Below, piece by piece: positions 8,154-16,131 of a DNA stretch of 40,401 nucleotides. Origin of the DNA: Selenomonadaceae bacterium. Its GTDB lineage: Bacteria; Bacillota; Negativicutes; Selenomonadales; Selenomonadaceae. The DNA lies in NCBI GenBank assembly GCA_017476005.1, contig JAFVEM010000061.1:1-40401 (forward strand), given 5' to 3'. The notes under the pieces are model-generated. The model saw nothing but the letters and a program-made list of their open reading frames with translations, made no database searches and was not told the DNA's origin. Position 1 is the first letter of the stretch; the number at the start of each line of letters is the position of its first letter. Position numbers and translations under genes: made by a program.

Positions 8154-9944
8154 TTATTTTTTCTTGGCCACCGCCGTGCGAATGGAAAGTTCCCGGAGTT
8201 GTTTCTCCTCCACTTCCGAGGGCGCATGACTCATGACATCGGTGGCGCTTTGGGTCTTGGGGAAGGGAATGACATCCCGGATGGACTTGCGTTTGGCCAT
8301 AAGCATTACCAAGCGATCCAACCCAAAGGCGATGCCGCCATGGGGAGGCGTGCCGTACTCAAAGGCATCCAGCATGAAGCCAAACTTGCTTCTGGCTTCC
8401 TCGGGCGTAAGGCCGATGGCCGCAAAGACCTTTTCCTGCAAGTCGCTTTGATAAATACGGAGACTGCCGCCGCCGATTTCCACCCCGTTTAGCACCATGT
8501 CATAGGCTCTGGCCTTGACTCGTCCCGGGTCAGCTACGAGGTACTCTACATCCTCGTCCCGAGGCGCGGTGAAGGGATGATGCATGGCCTTCCACCGCTT
8601 GTCCTCTTCGCTGTACTCGAACATTGGGAAGTCAACCACCCACAGGAAGGAAAGTTTATCCGGGGCGATAAGATTGCGCCGTCTGGCCATCTCCAGCCGC
8701 AGTTCGCCCAAAGCCTGCGCCACCACCGAGGGTTTATCGGCAATAACGAGAAGTAAATCTCCGGTTTTCGCCCCGGTGGCTTCCTTGATTTTTTCAAAGG
8801 TAGCATCGTCGTAGAATTTTTTAAAGGGAGATTTTACCCCCTCGGCAGTGTATTGTATCCACGCCAGTCCCTTGGCACCGTAGCCTTGGGCGTACTGTAC
8901 AAGACCGTCCAGCTCTCGCCGAGGAATGTCGGCGTAGCCCTCCACGTTTATGACCTTTACTTGTCCCTTATTTTCTAAAACCGTATTAAAGACCTTGAAG
9001 TCTGAGCCGGCGACGTATTCGGATATATCCATCAGCTCCATGCCAAAGCGCAAATCAGGTTTGTCGGAACCGAACCTCGCCATGGCTTCCTCCCACGGCA
9101 TCCGCTGGAAAGGTGTCTTGACTTCGACGTTCATGGCTTTGGCAAATAGTTCTTGGATAAGCCCCTCCATCATGGTCAAAATATCATCTTCTTCTAGGAA
9201 GGAGGTTTCGATATCCAGCTGGGTAAATTCCGGTTGCCTGTCGGCGCGTAAATCTTCGTCGCGGAAGCAACGGACGATTTGAAAATACTTTTCAAATCCG
9301 GCTACCATGAGGATTTGCTTGAAAATCTGGGGCGACTGGGGCAAGGCATAGAAATTACCGGGGTTGAGACGGCTGGGTACCAAGAAATCTCTGGCGCCCT
9401 CCGGGGTACTCTTGCACAGCATGGGGGTTTCGATTTCGAGGAACCCCAAACGGTCAAAGTAGTCTCGCATTATTTTGGCCACCCGATGCCGGAGCATGAT
9501 GTTCTGTTGCATTTCCGGACGGCGTAAGTCCAAATAGCGATATTTCAGCCGCAATGTTTCATCTACATCAATGCCGTCTTGAATATAGAAGGGCGGCGTT
9601 TTGGCTTTGTTCAGAATCCTAAGTTCTCTCACCAGCACTTCGATTTCGCCGGTGTCCATGTGGGGATTCACGGTGTCTTCGCTTCTGGCGCGCACGTCGC
9701 CCTTCAGCGCTAAGACGAACTCCGAACGCAGACTTTCCGCCTTTTTAAAGGCCTCTTCACCCATGGCGGAGGCATCAAAGACCACCTGCACCAATCCCGA
9801 TCGATCCCTCATATCCACGAAAATCAAGCCGCCGTGATCCCGTCGTCTGGAGACCCAGCCGCATAACGTGACAGACTTTCCCACCTCGGCTTTGCGCAAT
9901 TCGCCGCAACTGTGACTGCGCTTCAAGCCCTGCATTTTATCCAT
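8154..9944 (-). CDS. aspS: Aspartyl-tRNA synthetase
   Basis: This 596-residue class II synthetase charges tRNA-Asp with aspartate. The N-terminal OB-fold anticodon-binding domain covers about residues 15-120. The class II core follows, with a motif 2 region (FRDEDLRADRQPEFTQLD) and a motif 3 region (GIAFGLDRLVML); the large bacterial insertion domain lies between them. His37 in the RRRDHGG loop is the residue type reported for non-discriminating bacterial enzymes, which can also charge tRNA-Asn; that is an inference from one position. The ATG at 9942-9944 lies three bases after the hisS stop codon, with an AGGTG site ahead of it, so the two synthetases are cotranscribed. Confidence 0.96.
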   Translation of the reverse strand: MDKMQGLKRSHSCGELRKAEVGKSVTLCGWVSRRRDHGGLIFVDMRDRSGLVQVVFDASAMGEEAFKKAESLRSEFVLALKGDVRARSEDTVNPHMDTGEIEVLVRELRILNKAKTPPFYIQDGIDVDETLRLKYRYLDLRRPEMQQNIMLRHRVAKIMRDYFDRLGFLEIETPMLCKSTPEGARDFLVPSRLNPGNFYALPQSPQIFKQILMVAGFEKYFQIVRCFRDEDLRADRQPEFTQLDIETSFLEEDDILTMMEGLIQELFAKAMNVEVKTPFQRMPWEEAMARFGSDKPDLRFGMELMDISEYVAGSDFKVFNTVLENKGQVKVINVEGYADIPRRELDGLVQYAQGYGAKGLAWIQYTAEGVKSPFKKFYDDATFEKIKEATGAKTGDLLLVIADKPSVVAQALGELRLEMARRRNLIAPDKLSFLWVVDFPMFEYSEEDKRWKAMHHPFTAPRDEDVEYLVADPGRVKARAYDMVLNGVEIGGGSLRIYQSDLQEKVFAAIGLTPEEARSKFGFMLDAFEYGTPPHGGIAFGLDRLVMLMAKRKSIRDVIPFPKTQSATDVMSHAPSEVEEKQLRELSIRTAVAKKK

Positions 9945-9947
9945 TCA

Positions 9948-11222
9948 CTATTCACCTTTTCTTTCCGAGAGGATGGCGGCCAGCTTCGCCACCGCTTCCC
10001 CCAAAGGCACTTTCTCCTGCTGGCTGCTGGCCATGTTTTTCACCGTTACCATGGAGTCGCGTACCTCGTCTTCCCCTAAAATCAACGCCACGGGAGCCTT
10101 GGCTTTGTCGGCTTGTTTCATTTGCGACTTGAAACTCCGTCCGGCGTAATCCATGAGGGCGGTGTACCCGGCGCGGCGACATGCCGTTATGAGTTCAAAG
10201 GCCGGGATTTTAGCCGCATCTCCTGCGGCCACCACAAATACATCGGCCTTGTCATTGGGGGGAGGAAGTTTACCCGCTTGCTCTAGGGTCATCAGCACCC
10301 GTTCCATTCCCAAGGCAAACCCTACCGCCGGGGTATCGTTGCCGCCGATTTCCTTTACCAGTCCGTCGTAACGTCCGCCGCCGGCCACCGCGCTCTGCGC
10401 TCCCAGCGAGGGAATCTTTATCTCAAAGGCGGTCTTGGTGTAGTAATCAAGCCCTCGCACTAACCGAGGATCCAACGCGAAATTTACTTTGAGAGCCGTG
10501 AGGTACTCCTGCACCGCTTGAAAATGCTCGCGGCACTCGTCGCACAGACAGTCGGTTATCTTAGGCGCGTCGGCCATAAAATCCTTGCCGCCATCTACCT
10601 TGCAATCCAAAATGCGCAAGGGAGCGCGCTCAAAGCGGCTTTGGCAGTCACTGCACAGTTCCGGCAGTTTATCCCGGAAGAAATCTTGCAAAGCCGCCCG
10701 ATAAGCGGGACGACATTTAGGACAGCCGACGGAGTTTAAGCTGACCGTTAAATCCTCCAGCCCTAAAGATTTTAGCAAATCCCAAGCTAGGAGAATCACC
10801 TCGGCATCAACGGCGGCGCTCGCCTCCCCCAAAACCTCCACGCCGAACTGATGAAACTCTCGCAGGCGTCCGGCCTGAGGGCGATCGTAACGGAACATGG
10901 AGCCGATATAAAAAAGTTTTACGGGGCTACTGGCGTAGAGTTTATTTTGCAAATAAGCCCTGACCGTGGAAGCGGTGTTCTCAGGTCGCAGGGTAATACT
11001 GCGCTCGCCCCTGTCCTGAAAGGTGTACATTTCCTTATCGACCACGTCGGTGCCTTCGCCGATACCCCGGCGAAAAAGTTCCGTGTGTTCAAAGGTGGGG
11101 GTGCGAATTTCGCCGTAACCATAGCAACGACAAAGGTCGCGAATTTTTGTTTCCAAATATTGCCAAGACCCCACGGTCTCCGGCAAAATATCCTTAGTCC
11201 CTCGCGGGGCGTTTGTCAACAT
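9948..11222 (-). CDS. hisS: Histidyl-tRNA synthetase
   Basis: This 424-residue class II synthetase has the family signatures APRGTKDILPE at the N-terminus, LRPENTASTVRAY in motif 2, the histidine-specific RGLDYYTKTAFEI and the AGGGRYDGLV motif 3 region. A C-terminal anticodon-binding domain covers roughly the last 95 residues. The start is the ATG at 11220-11222 because GAGAGGA lies seven bases upstream; an earlier in-frame codon would place eight extra residues before the conserved MLTNAPRG start. It is followed at once by aspS, a common pairing. The hisZ gene elsewhere in the window is a paralogue without synthetase function. Confidence 0.96.
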   Translation of the reverse strand: MLTNAPRGTKDILPETVGSWQYLETKIRDLCRCYGYGEIRTPTFEHTELFRRGIGEGTDVVDKEMYTFQDRGERSITLRPENTASTVRAYLQNKLYASSPVKLFYIGSMFRYDRPQAGRLREFHQFGVEVLGEASAAVDAEVILLAWDLLKSLGLEDLTVSLNSVGCPKCRPAYRAALQDFFRDKLPELCSDCQSRFERAPLRILDCKVDGGKDFMADAPKITDCLCDECREHFQAVQEYLTALKVNFALDPRLVRGLDYYTKTAFEIKIPSLGAQSAVAGGGRYDGLVKEIGGNDTPAVGFALGMERVLMTLEQAGKLPPPNDKADVFVVAAGDAAKIPAFELITACRRAGYTALMDYAGRSFKSQMKQADKAKAPVALILGEDEVRDSMVTVKNMASSQQEKVPLGEAVAKLAAILSERKGE

Positions 11223-11261
11223 CGTTAAATCCTCTCCCACCCACAAAAAATTATTCCCCGA

Positions 11262-12128
11262 TTATAGCAATATTTTTTCTTGGTGACAAGAAAGGGAAAA
11301 AGACGGGAAATATTTTTTTATGGCCTCCAAAACCCCTTCATGGTCGTTGTCACTTACCACGTCGTGAGCAATGGCCTTGACAGCGGCGGTGGCGTTACCC
11401 ATGGCCACCGCCAGCCCGGCAGTTTTCATAATGTCGAGGTCATTTTCGGCATCCCCGATGGCCACGGTTTCTTCGAGCGGTATGCCGAGCTTCGCGCATA
11501 GGTCTTTTAAACCGGTGCCTTTGGTGATGCCAAGGAGATTCGCTTCGCAACCGGTACCTTCCGCGTGGACTACCGTCAAATCGAGGGCGGCAAGCCTCTT
11601 TATCGTGCGCGCGCAGGACTCGGGCGAAGTATGATATAAGTTGATTTTAACCACGTCATGGGCGTGTTGCTCGGCAAATTTTGGCTGGTTGGTGATTCTG
11701 GTGCAAACGCGGCGATACATGTCCTGATAGATGCCCATGTACATTTCCGGCATACGTTCAATATCCCTTTCGCTTACAGCTGATTCCCGGGTGGTCATCA
11801 GCTGCAACATGGCATCCTCTTGCCTCGCAATCTCTATGACGGTAAGTACCGTATCCGTCGGAATAGCATGAACCAAGAGCGGCACTTCGCGACGAAAGTC
11901 ATAAATCAAGCCGCCGCTTAACAATATACCGTAATCGATGCCCTTCAAAGATTTGCGATAATCAACAAGTTCGCACAGTCCGCGTCCGGAACCCACCACT
12001 ACGAAAATGCCTTGGGATTGCAAAGCTAAGATAGCGTCGGTAATAGCCGTCGGCACTTTTTTTTGGGAATCCAGCGTAGTCCCATCCATGTCCAATGACA
12101 GCAATCGATATTTTCCCTGTGTTTCCAT
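11262..12128 (-). CDS. Cof-type HAD-IIB family phosphatase
   Basis: This 288-residue cytosolic HAD hydrolase has nucleophile D13 and acid D15 in SLDMDGTTLD, a GSGRG motif II region near 47-50, Lys203 and the acidic motif GDAENDLD at 225-232. The size and motif spacing fit the Cof/HAD-IIB group, which dephosphorylates sugar phosphates, flavin precursors or related metabolites. The exact substrate cannot be assigned. It sits in a minus-strand run between a small cysteine-containing protein (17 bases upstream) and hisS (39 bases downstream). The ribosome site is weak, which suggests translational coupling to the gene before it. Confidence 0.88.
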   Translation of the reverse strand: METQGKYRLLSLDMDGTTLDSQKKVPTAITDAILALQSQGIFVVVGSGRGLCELVDYRKSLKGIDYGILLSGGLIYDFRREVPLLVHAIPTDTVLTVIEIARQEDAMLQLMTTRESAVSERDIERMPEMYMGIYQDMYRRVCTRITNQPKFAEQHAHDVVKINLYHTSPESCARTIKRLAALDLTVVHAEGTGCEANLLGITKGTGLKDLCAKLGIPLEETVAIGDAENDLDIMKTAGLAVAMGNATAAVKAIAHDVVSDNDHEGVLEAIKKYFPSFSLSCHQEKILL

Positions 12129-12145
12129 TAGCGCTATTTTCCCGT

Positions 12146-12493
12146 TTACAAAATCACGTCTTTATTGTCCAAAATGACGCGACCAGCCGCGCAAGCCGGG
12201 CAATCGCACCACCGGCCGCCGGCGGCCTTGACTTCCTCAAAATGCTTGAGCATACCGGCGGCCTTCTCGTCGCCAAAAATTTTTTTCCCTTCTGCCGAGC
12301 CAAAGAAGGCGATAACCTCATCGATGGGTTGCACGTCCGCTTCCAGTTCGGCGACGAGCTTCACGCTCAAGGCCTTTTCCGCCGCCGTCCCCTCTGCCTT
12401 TAGCCACTCTTCGGCTAAGGCTTTGAGTCCTGCGTAACAACTGGGCGCCTTGACTAGGTCTTGCACTTTCGTTTTGATTTCTTCTTTGGTCAT
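12146..12493 (-). CDS. Small protein with C-terminal CxCxxC motif, function unknown
   Basis: This 115-residue, mostly helical and acidic protein ends in RWCDCPACAAGRVILDNKD, giving C96, C98 and C101, with a further C19 near the N-terminus. The cysteine knuckle could bind a metal or iron-sulfur cluster. I recall similar small proteins from anaerobic Firmicutes being labelled as Hsp90-type chaperones, but nothing here resembles the Hsp90 fold or its ATPase motifs, so that label should not be trusted. The start is the ATG at 12491-12493, with GGGAGG eight bases upstream; a ten-residue longer reading lacks a ribosome site. It is the first gene of the minus-strand unit leading to HAD, hisS and aspS. 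Confidence 0.75.
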   Translation of the reverse strand: MTKEEIKTKVQDLVKAPSCYAGLKALAEEWLKAEGTAAEKALSVKLVAELEADVQPIDEVIAFFGSAEGKKIFGDEKAAGMLKHFEEVKAAGGRWCDCPACAAGRVILDNKDVIL

Positions 12494-12627
12494 GTTAATA
12501 ACCTCCCAGAACCATTTCTGCAATACTTTTTTATTTTTGCGCTTACAGCCTTATAAAATTCGCCGATTTAGCTTTTTTCTCCTGCTGCCGCCGAAAAACT
12601 TATCTGGCTTTTTTCCGAGGTCTTGTA

Positions 12628-12633
12628 TATAAT
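12628..12633 (+). promoter_or_regulatory. Candidate -10 box for the dedA-pilus unit
   Basis: A perfect TATAAT lies 39 bases before the dedA start, in the divergent gap between the small CxCxxC gene and dedA. No good -35 element is visible at the normal distance, so the assignment is tentative. Confidence 0.4.
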
Positions 12634-12671
12634 GCTGGAGAAATTTGGTGTTTCAGGGAAAGGAAGATTAT

Positions 12672-13286
12672 ATGGAACAGCTGTCACAGGTGTTTTTGGA
12701 TTTCATTGCTTCTTGGGGTTATGTGGCGGTAGCGCTCCTCATGGCCATGGAAAATGCCTGCATACCTATACCCAGCGAACTTATTTTGGGCTTTGCCGGT
12801 TACCTTATCTTTGCGGAGCAAATGACTTTCACTGGCGCCTTAACCGCCGGTATGATAGGAGGGCTTATCGGCTCTATCTTTGCTTACGAGGTGGGGCATA
12901 AAGGCGGTCGCGCGTTTGTGGATCGCTACGGCAAGTATTTCTTTATAAAAAAATCCCATGTGGATATGGCGCAAAACTGGTTTGACAAATACGGCGTCAA
13001 GGCGGTGTTTTTCAGCCGGATGTTGCCGGTTATACGCACTTTTATTTCATTACCGGCAGGGTTTGCCCATGTGGATCGTAAAAAGTTTTTCGCTTACACC
13101 ATCGCCGGCTCCTTGCCGTGGACGATGCTCATACTCTACGCCGGTTGGATGCTGGGGGAGGGCTGGAAACTTTTGACAGAGGTAGGCCACCAAGCCAGCA
13201 TCGTTTTCGTCATTGTGGCGGCGCTGGTCATTGCGGCGCTATACCTCAGGCATCGCCGCAAGCGTCGGGTCGAGCTAAACGCTTGA
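12672..13286 (+). CDS. DedA/VTT-domain membrane protein
   Basis: This 204-residue inner-membrane protein of the DedA family carries the conserved PIPSELILGFAGY segment near residue 34 and the hallmark arginine/proline region FFSRMLPVIRTFISLPAG. A further transmembrane pair and a basic C-terminal tail (LRHRRKRR) follow. Family members work in lipid-carrier or phospholipid scrambling and membrane-potential-linked transport; the specific substrate is unknown here. The ATG at 12672 is chosen because AAAGGA precedes it; a TTG nine codons earlier has no such site. The pilin gene begins 28 bases after its stop, so it may be the first gene of the pilus transcript. Confidence 0.88.
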   Translation: MEQLSQVFLDFIASWGYVAVALLMAMENACIPIPSELILGFAGYLIFAEQMTFTGALTAGMIGGLIGSIFAYEVGHKGGRAFVDRYGKYFFIKKSHVDMAQNWFDKYGVKAVFFSRMLPVIRTFISLPAGFAHVDRKKFFAYTIAGSLPWTMLILYAGWMLGEGWKLLTEVGHQASIVFVIVAALVIAALYLRHRRKRRVELNA

Positions 13287-13314
13287 AGGTTTCGAGGTTA
13301 TGGGAGTCTTGGAA

Positions 13315-13716
13315 ATGAATAAATTGCCTGTGAGAGGGCAAGGTGGGTTCACCCTCATAGAGGTTTTGGTAGTCTGTACCATTTTGGGAGTGCTGGCCAG
13401 CATCGCCGTACCCAAATTTACCAATTCCGTGGCCATGGCCAACACGGCGAAAATCCAAGCTGATTTAGAGGCCATCGACACCGCCGCCGCCCTATACGAA
13501 ATGGAGACGGGCGCGGCTCCGGCCAGTGTGGCGGCCTTGGCCGATTACATAAAAGACGCCGCCAGTCTCAAACCGCCCACGGGAAAATGTCGGTTGAAAG
13601 ACGGTACCGTCGAAAATATCAACGCCACGGAATATACTTTGCAAACCGTCAGTGGCAGTACCGAGGTACGAGCTTACTGCGGCAACTGGACTTCGGCCAG
13701 TTTCGGCAAGCAATGA
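13315..13716 (+). CDS. Type IV pilin/GspG-like major pseudopilin
   Basis: This 133-residue prepilin has a short positively charged leader of 11 residues ending in GG, then FTLIEVLVVCTILGVLASIAVP, with Phe at +1 and the conserved Glu at +5. The next segment (DLEAIDTAAALYEMETG) resembles the helix-to-loop pattern of GspG and ComGC subunits, and two cysteines in the C-terminal part could form a disulfide. It would be cleaved by the neighbouring prepilin peptidase and assembled into a pilus or pseudopilus. The start at 13315 has GGGAG eight bases upstream; an ATG at 13300 is possible but has a poorer site. Its stop overlaps the next start. Confidence 0.88.
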   Translation: MNKLPVRGQGGFTLIEVLVVCTILGVLASIAVPKFTNSVAMANTAKIQADLEAIDTAAALYEMETGAAPASVAALADYIKDAASLKPPTGKCRLKDGTVENINATEYTLQTVSGSTEVRAYCGNWTSASFGKQ

Positions 13717-14303
13717 AAATGAAAGGGCTTTGGCTCCACGAGGGGTTCTCTTGGATGCCTCTCGTGGAGAATTGGCGACTGTTTGCCTTAGCGGCTGTCC
13801 CCGGAACGGCGGCGCTGTGGTCTTTGCATTTAACGATATTCAATTTGGTTTACGGCGCTTGCCTTTTGTGTTTTCTGTTGGCCGTGTCTTGGCTAGACAT
13901 AGGCTATGGGCGAATTTACAACAAGTTTCTGCTTCCCATGGCAATCATGGGATTTTTTTATCGTTTGGCGCTTAGGACTGCTTGGCTAGCTGAATCGACT
14001 CCCGTCATGCTGGAATCCTTGGCCGGGGTCTTGTTAGGAGGCATCTTTCTAGGGGGAGTGCGCTTAGTAAGTCATGGAGGGCTGGGAGGCGGCGACGTAA
14101 AACTGGCGATGGTATTGGGGCTTTGGTTAGGGGCAGAAGAGCTACTTTGGACAATCTATGTAGCTTTTTTTAGCGGCTCGCTGGCGGCTCTATGGCTGAC
14201 GGTTACCGGGAATAAACCCTCCGCGCTACCCTTCGGCTCTTGCTTGGCTTGGGGAGCCTATCTTGCCTACGGTTGGGGGGAAATGTGGGAGCAAATTTTA
14301 TGA
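13713..14303 (+). CDS. A24 family prepilin peptidase, short form
   Basis: This 196-residue polytopic membrane aspartyl protease processes prepilin leaders. The two catalytic aspartates of the A24 family are visible in AVSWLDIGYGRIYN (around residue 67) and in GGLGGGDVKLAMVLG, the family's GxGDxKL-type motif. The N-terminal cysteine-containing methyltransferase domain of full-length PilD/GspO enzymes is absent, so this is the peptidase-only form and processed pilins may not be N-methylated by it. The ATG overlaps the pilin stop (ATGA), and its own stop overlaps the next gene in the same way. Its substrates are presumably the five prepilins encoded around it. Confidence 0.88.
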   Translation: MKMKGLWLHEGFSWMPLVENWRLFALAAVPGTAALWSLHLTIFNLVYGACLLCFLLAVSWLDIGYGRIYNKFLLPMAIMGFFYRLALRTAWLAESTPVMLESLAGVLLGGIFLGGVRLVSHGGLGGGDVKLAMVLGLWLGAEELLWTIYVAFFSGSLAALWLTVTGNKPSALPFGSCLAWGAYLAYGWGEMWEQIL

Positions 14304-14809
14304 AACCTTTGGACAGCGAGGCCGGTTTTATTCTGTGGGAAGTTCTCGTAACCATGGGCATATTAAGCGTTTTGTTGGCGGTGGCCATTCCCCAAGGAAA
14401 CAATATGCTACGACGAGGGGCGGTCGAGCATGAGGCTTTGTGTCTAATGAGCGATTTGCGCCTCGCCCAAGATCAGGCCAGAACAGCTACGGAATCCGTC
14501 AAAGGCATTAGCGACGTCACCACCGGCTCTCTTTTGGGTTATCGGCGGCGCGTCAGAATACACGGCGACGGTTATCAAGTTTTTTCTTATGGAACCAGCG
14601 TCATTTTACGGCGACACGCCTGTCCTGCCGAAGTAAGGATGCATTTGGCCAATGCTACCTACGGAGAAGACATAGATTTTAACAGCTTCGGTAGGCCGAG
14701 CATGGGGGCGACTATAAATATCACGCTACGAGAGAACGGCGGAAGGGAGCGCGTATGTCGGCAAATTATCATCGATCCCGCCGGTCGGATTCGTCTGGCC
14801 TCGCCTTGA
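14300..14809 (+). CDS. Minor pseudopilin, GspH/FimT-like
   Basis: This 169-residue prepilin starts at the ATG at 14300, with GGGAG eight bases upstream; longer readings run into the peptidase gene. The leader ends in SEAG, and the mature part begins FILWEVLVTMG with Phe +1 and Glu +5, followed by a hydrophobic helix. The middle (CLMSDLRLAQDQART) and the C-terminal GRPSMGATINITL and IIIDPAGRIRL stretches are typical of GspH/FimT minor pseudopilins. It would be part of the priming complex at the tip of the pilus or pseudopilus. Its end overlaps the following pseudopilin gene by 55 bases. Confidence 0.85.
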   Translation: MKPLDSEAGFILWEVLVTMGILSVLLAVAIPQGNNMLRRGAVEHEALCLMSDLRLAQDQARTATESVKGISDVTTGSLLGYRRRVRIHGDGYQVFSYGTSVILRRHACPAEVRMHLANATYGEDIDFNSFGRPSMGATINITLRENGGRERVCRQIIIDPAGRIRLASP

Positions 14810-15177
14810 ACGAGGGCGGCTCTTTGCTACTCGAAACATTGCTCCTTACGACGGTTATCGTAGCCGTCGCCGGTTTATGCGGCTTCATGGGGCTGTCGGC
14901 CAAAAGCCTTGCCGGCAGCGGCGCGAAGTTAAAGGCTATTTACCTAGCGGAGGCGCAAATCGAAAGAATCCGCGCGAAAAACGACAGAGAAGGGCTAACG
15001 GTGGGGAGCCAACCTTGGCTGGGCGACCCCTTAGAAAAAAATTATCGCGTAGATACGGAGATAATCCAAGGAGCTATCCCGGGTACCCATGAAATTAAGG
15101 TAACGGTGGTGTGCGAGGTACGGGGACGAAGGATGGAGCTGATTTTTACCAGAGATGTGGGCGAAAAAGGAAATTGA
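14755..15177 (+). CDS. Minor pseudopilin, GspI/PilV-like
   Basis: This 140-residue protein has a basic, unusually long leader ending NEGG, then SLLLETLLLTTVIVAVAGL with Glu at +5. The short size and the segment KAIYLAEAQIERIRA, a pattern common in GspI/PilV proteins, support the call. The start at 14755 is supported by a GGAAGGGAG ribosome site five bases upstream and means a 55-base overlap with the preceding gene in another frame. A TTG at 14806 would give a very short leader but has no ribosome site. It is an expected tip-complex component together with the neighbouring minor pseudopilins. Confidence 0.8.
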   Translation: MSANYHRSRRSDSSGLALNEGGSLLLETLLLTTVIVAVAGLCGFMGLSAKSLAGSGAKLKAIYLAEAQIERIRAKNDREGLTVGSQPWLGDPLEKNYRVDTEIIQGAIPGTHEIKVTVVCEVRGRRMELIFTRDVGEKGN

Positions 15178-15697
15178 TGAGGCCGGGTACGGACTGACGG
15201 AACTTTTGGTAAGTCTCCCCACGCTGATTATGCTCCTGGCCGTCACCGCTTTTTTAACCCTGTGGCTTTATCAAAATTACCGTATGCAACTGGCCGACCT
15301 AGAATTGCAAGCGGAAATTCAGCTTACCATGGAACGCATAGTGGAGGAGGCGCACCGCGGTAGTCGTTATGTCATCACGGAAAACGGTGTAGGCAGCAAG
15401 CTGACCATTTATCGCCGGGAGGATAGTTGGCACGGTAATCGCGTTACCTTCGCTGAAGAAACAGTTTCCTTCGAGCTTTTGGCGTATAGCGGCGGCGGCC
15501 ATCGTTTGGTACTCAATCAAGCTTCTTGGCCTCTTACCGGGGACAGTGACAGCGGCCTTGTTAATATCAGCCGATTTTACTGCCGTAGCGACGGCGCTAT
15601 TTTGCATCTTGAGTTAGAAGGCAGAAGCCGCTTCACGGGTCACAGTTTTGCGCTGACCACGGATGTCTATTTTCCCGAAATGAGGGACGAGCTATGA
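15155..15697 (+). CDS. Minor pseudopilin, GspJ/PilW-like
   Basis: This 180-residue prepilin has leader MWAKKEIDEAG, then YGLTELLVSLPTLIMLLAV with Glu at +5 and a membrane helix. The body contains QAEIQLTMERIVEEAHRGS, the N-terminal helix seen in GspJ/PilW subunits, and then beta-rich sequence. It overlaps the preceding gene by 23 bases and its stop overlaps the next start. The ribosome site is weak, so translational coupling is likely. In type II secretion GspJ forms the pseudopilus tip with GspI and GspK, which matches the gene order here. Confidence 0.82.
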   Translation: MWAKKEIDEAGYGLTELLVSLPTLIMLLAVTAFLTLWLYQNYRMQLADLELQAEIQLTMERIVEEAHRGSRYVITENGVGSKLTIYRREDSWHGNRVTFAEETVSFELLAYSGGGHRLVLNQASWPLTGDSDSGLVNISRFYCRSDGAILHLELEGRSRFTGHSFALTTDVYFPEMRDEL

Positions 15698-16131
15698 AAG
15701 AGGAAGGCTTTGTTTCCCTAGGAGGGCTGATCGCTGCTTTGGTGCTGATTTGGCTGATTGGCGGCTATGCCTATGGGGTACGCAATCAGCTGTCCCTTGC
15801 CACTCATTACGAAGAGGAAACGCGCTTGCGACTGGCGGCCGAAAGCGCCATGGAGGATTTTTGTCAGGAATTGCGCCAAAGCGAGACGAAGCGTCAAGCA
15901 TTGCCGGGAGTGGGAGAGGAAAAGGATTTTTCCTACGGCGCACGCGATGGCATAACGGTGATAGTTTTTGTCAAAGGAGGCGAGGAAGGTTTTCTGCTGG
16001 CGGCGAGAGCCTCCTTGAGGCGACGCGAAGGCGTACCCAAGTCCGATGAGAAAATGCCCTCCTTTTATCGCTATCGCTGTTTTCTGCCGGAGAGGGGAGG
16101 AGAGCTTATTTGGCCATATCAGCGGCTGTGA
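15694..16131 (+). CDS. Minor pseudopilin, GspK/PilX-like, lacking Glu5
   Basis: This 145-residue protein begins MKEEG, then FVSLGGLIAALVLIWLIGG. A G-F prepilin cleavage site and hydrophobic helix are present, but position +5 is Gly instead of Glu. Lack of Glu5 is a known trait of GspK-type tip subunits. The segment LRLAAESAMEDFCQELRQ fits the first soluble helix of that group. It is much shorter than typical GspK proteins, which carry a large extra domain. The start overlaps the previous stop (ATGA) and has GAGGGA upstream. It overlaps the following gene by 22 bases. Confidence 0.72.
   Translation: MKEEGFVSLGGLIAALVLIWLIGGYAYGVRNQLSLATHYEEETRLRLAAESAMEDFCQELRQSETKRQALPGVGEEKDFSYGARDGITVIVFVKGGEEGFLLAARASLRRREGVPKSDEKMPSFYRYRCFLPERGGELIWPYQRL

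Noticed and set aside
11223..11261. T-box riboswitch upstream of hisS
   Set aside because: The HAD-hisS gap is only 39 bases, too short for a T-box, and no T-box core sequence is seen there or upstream of the HAD gene.
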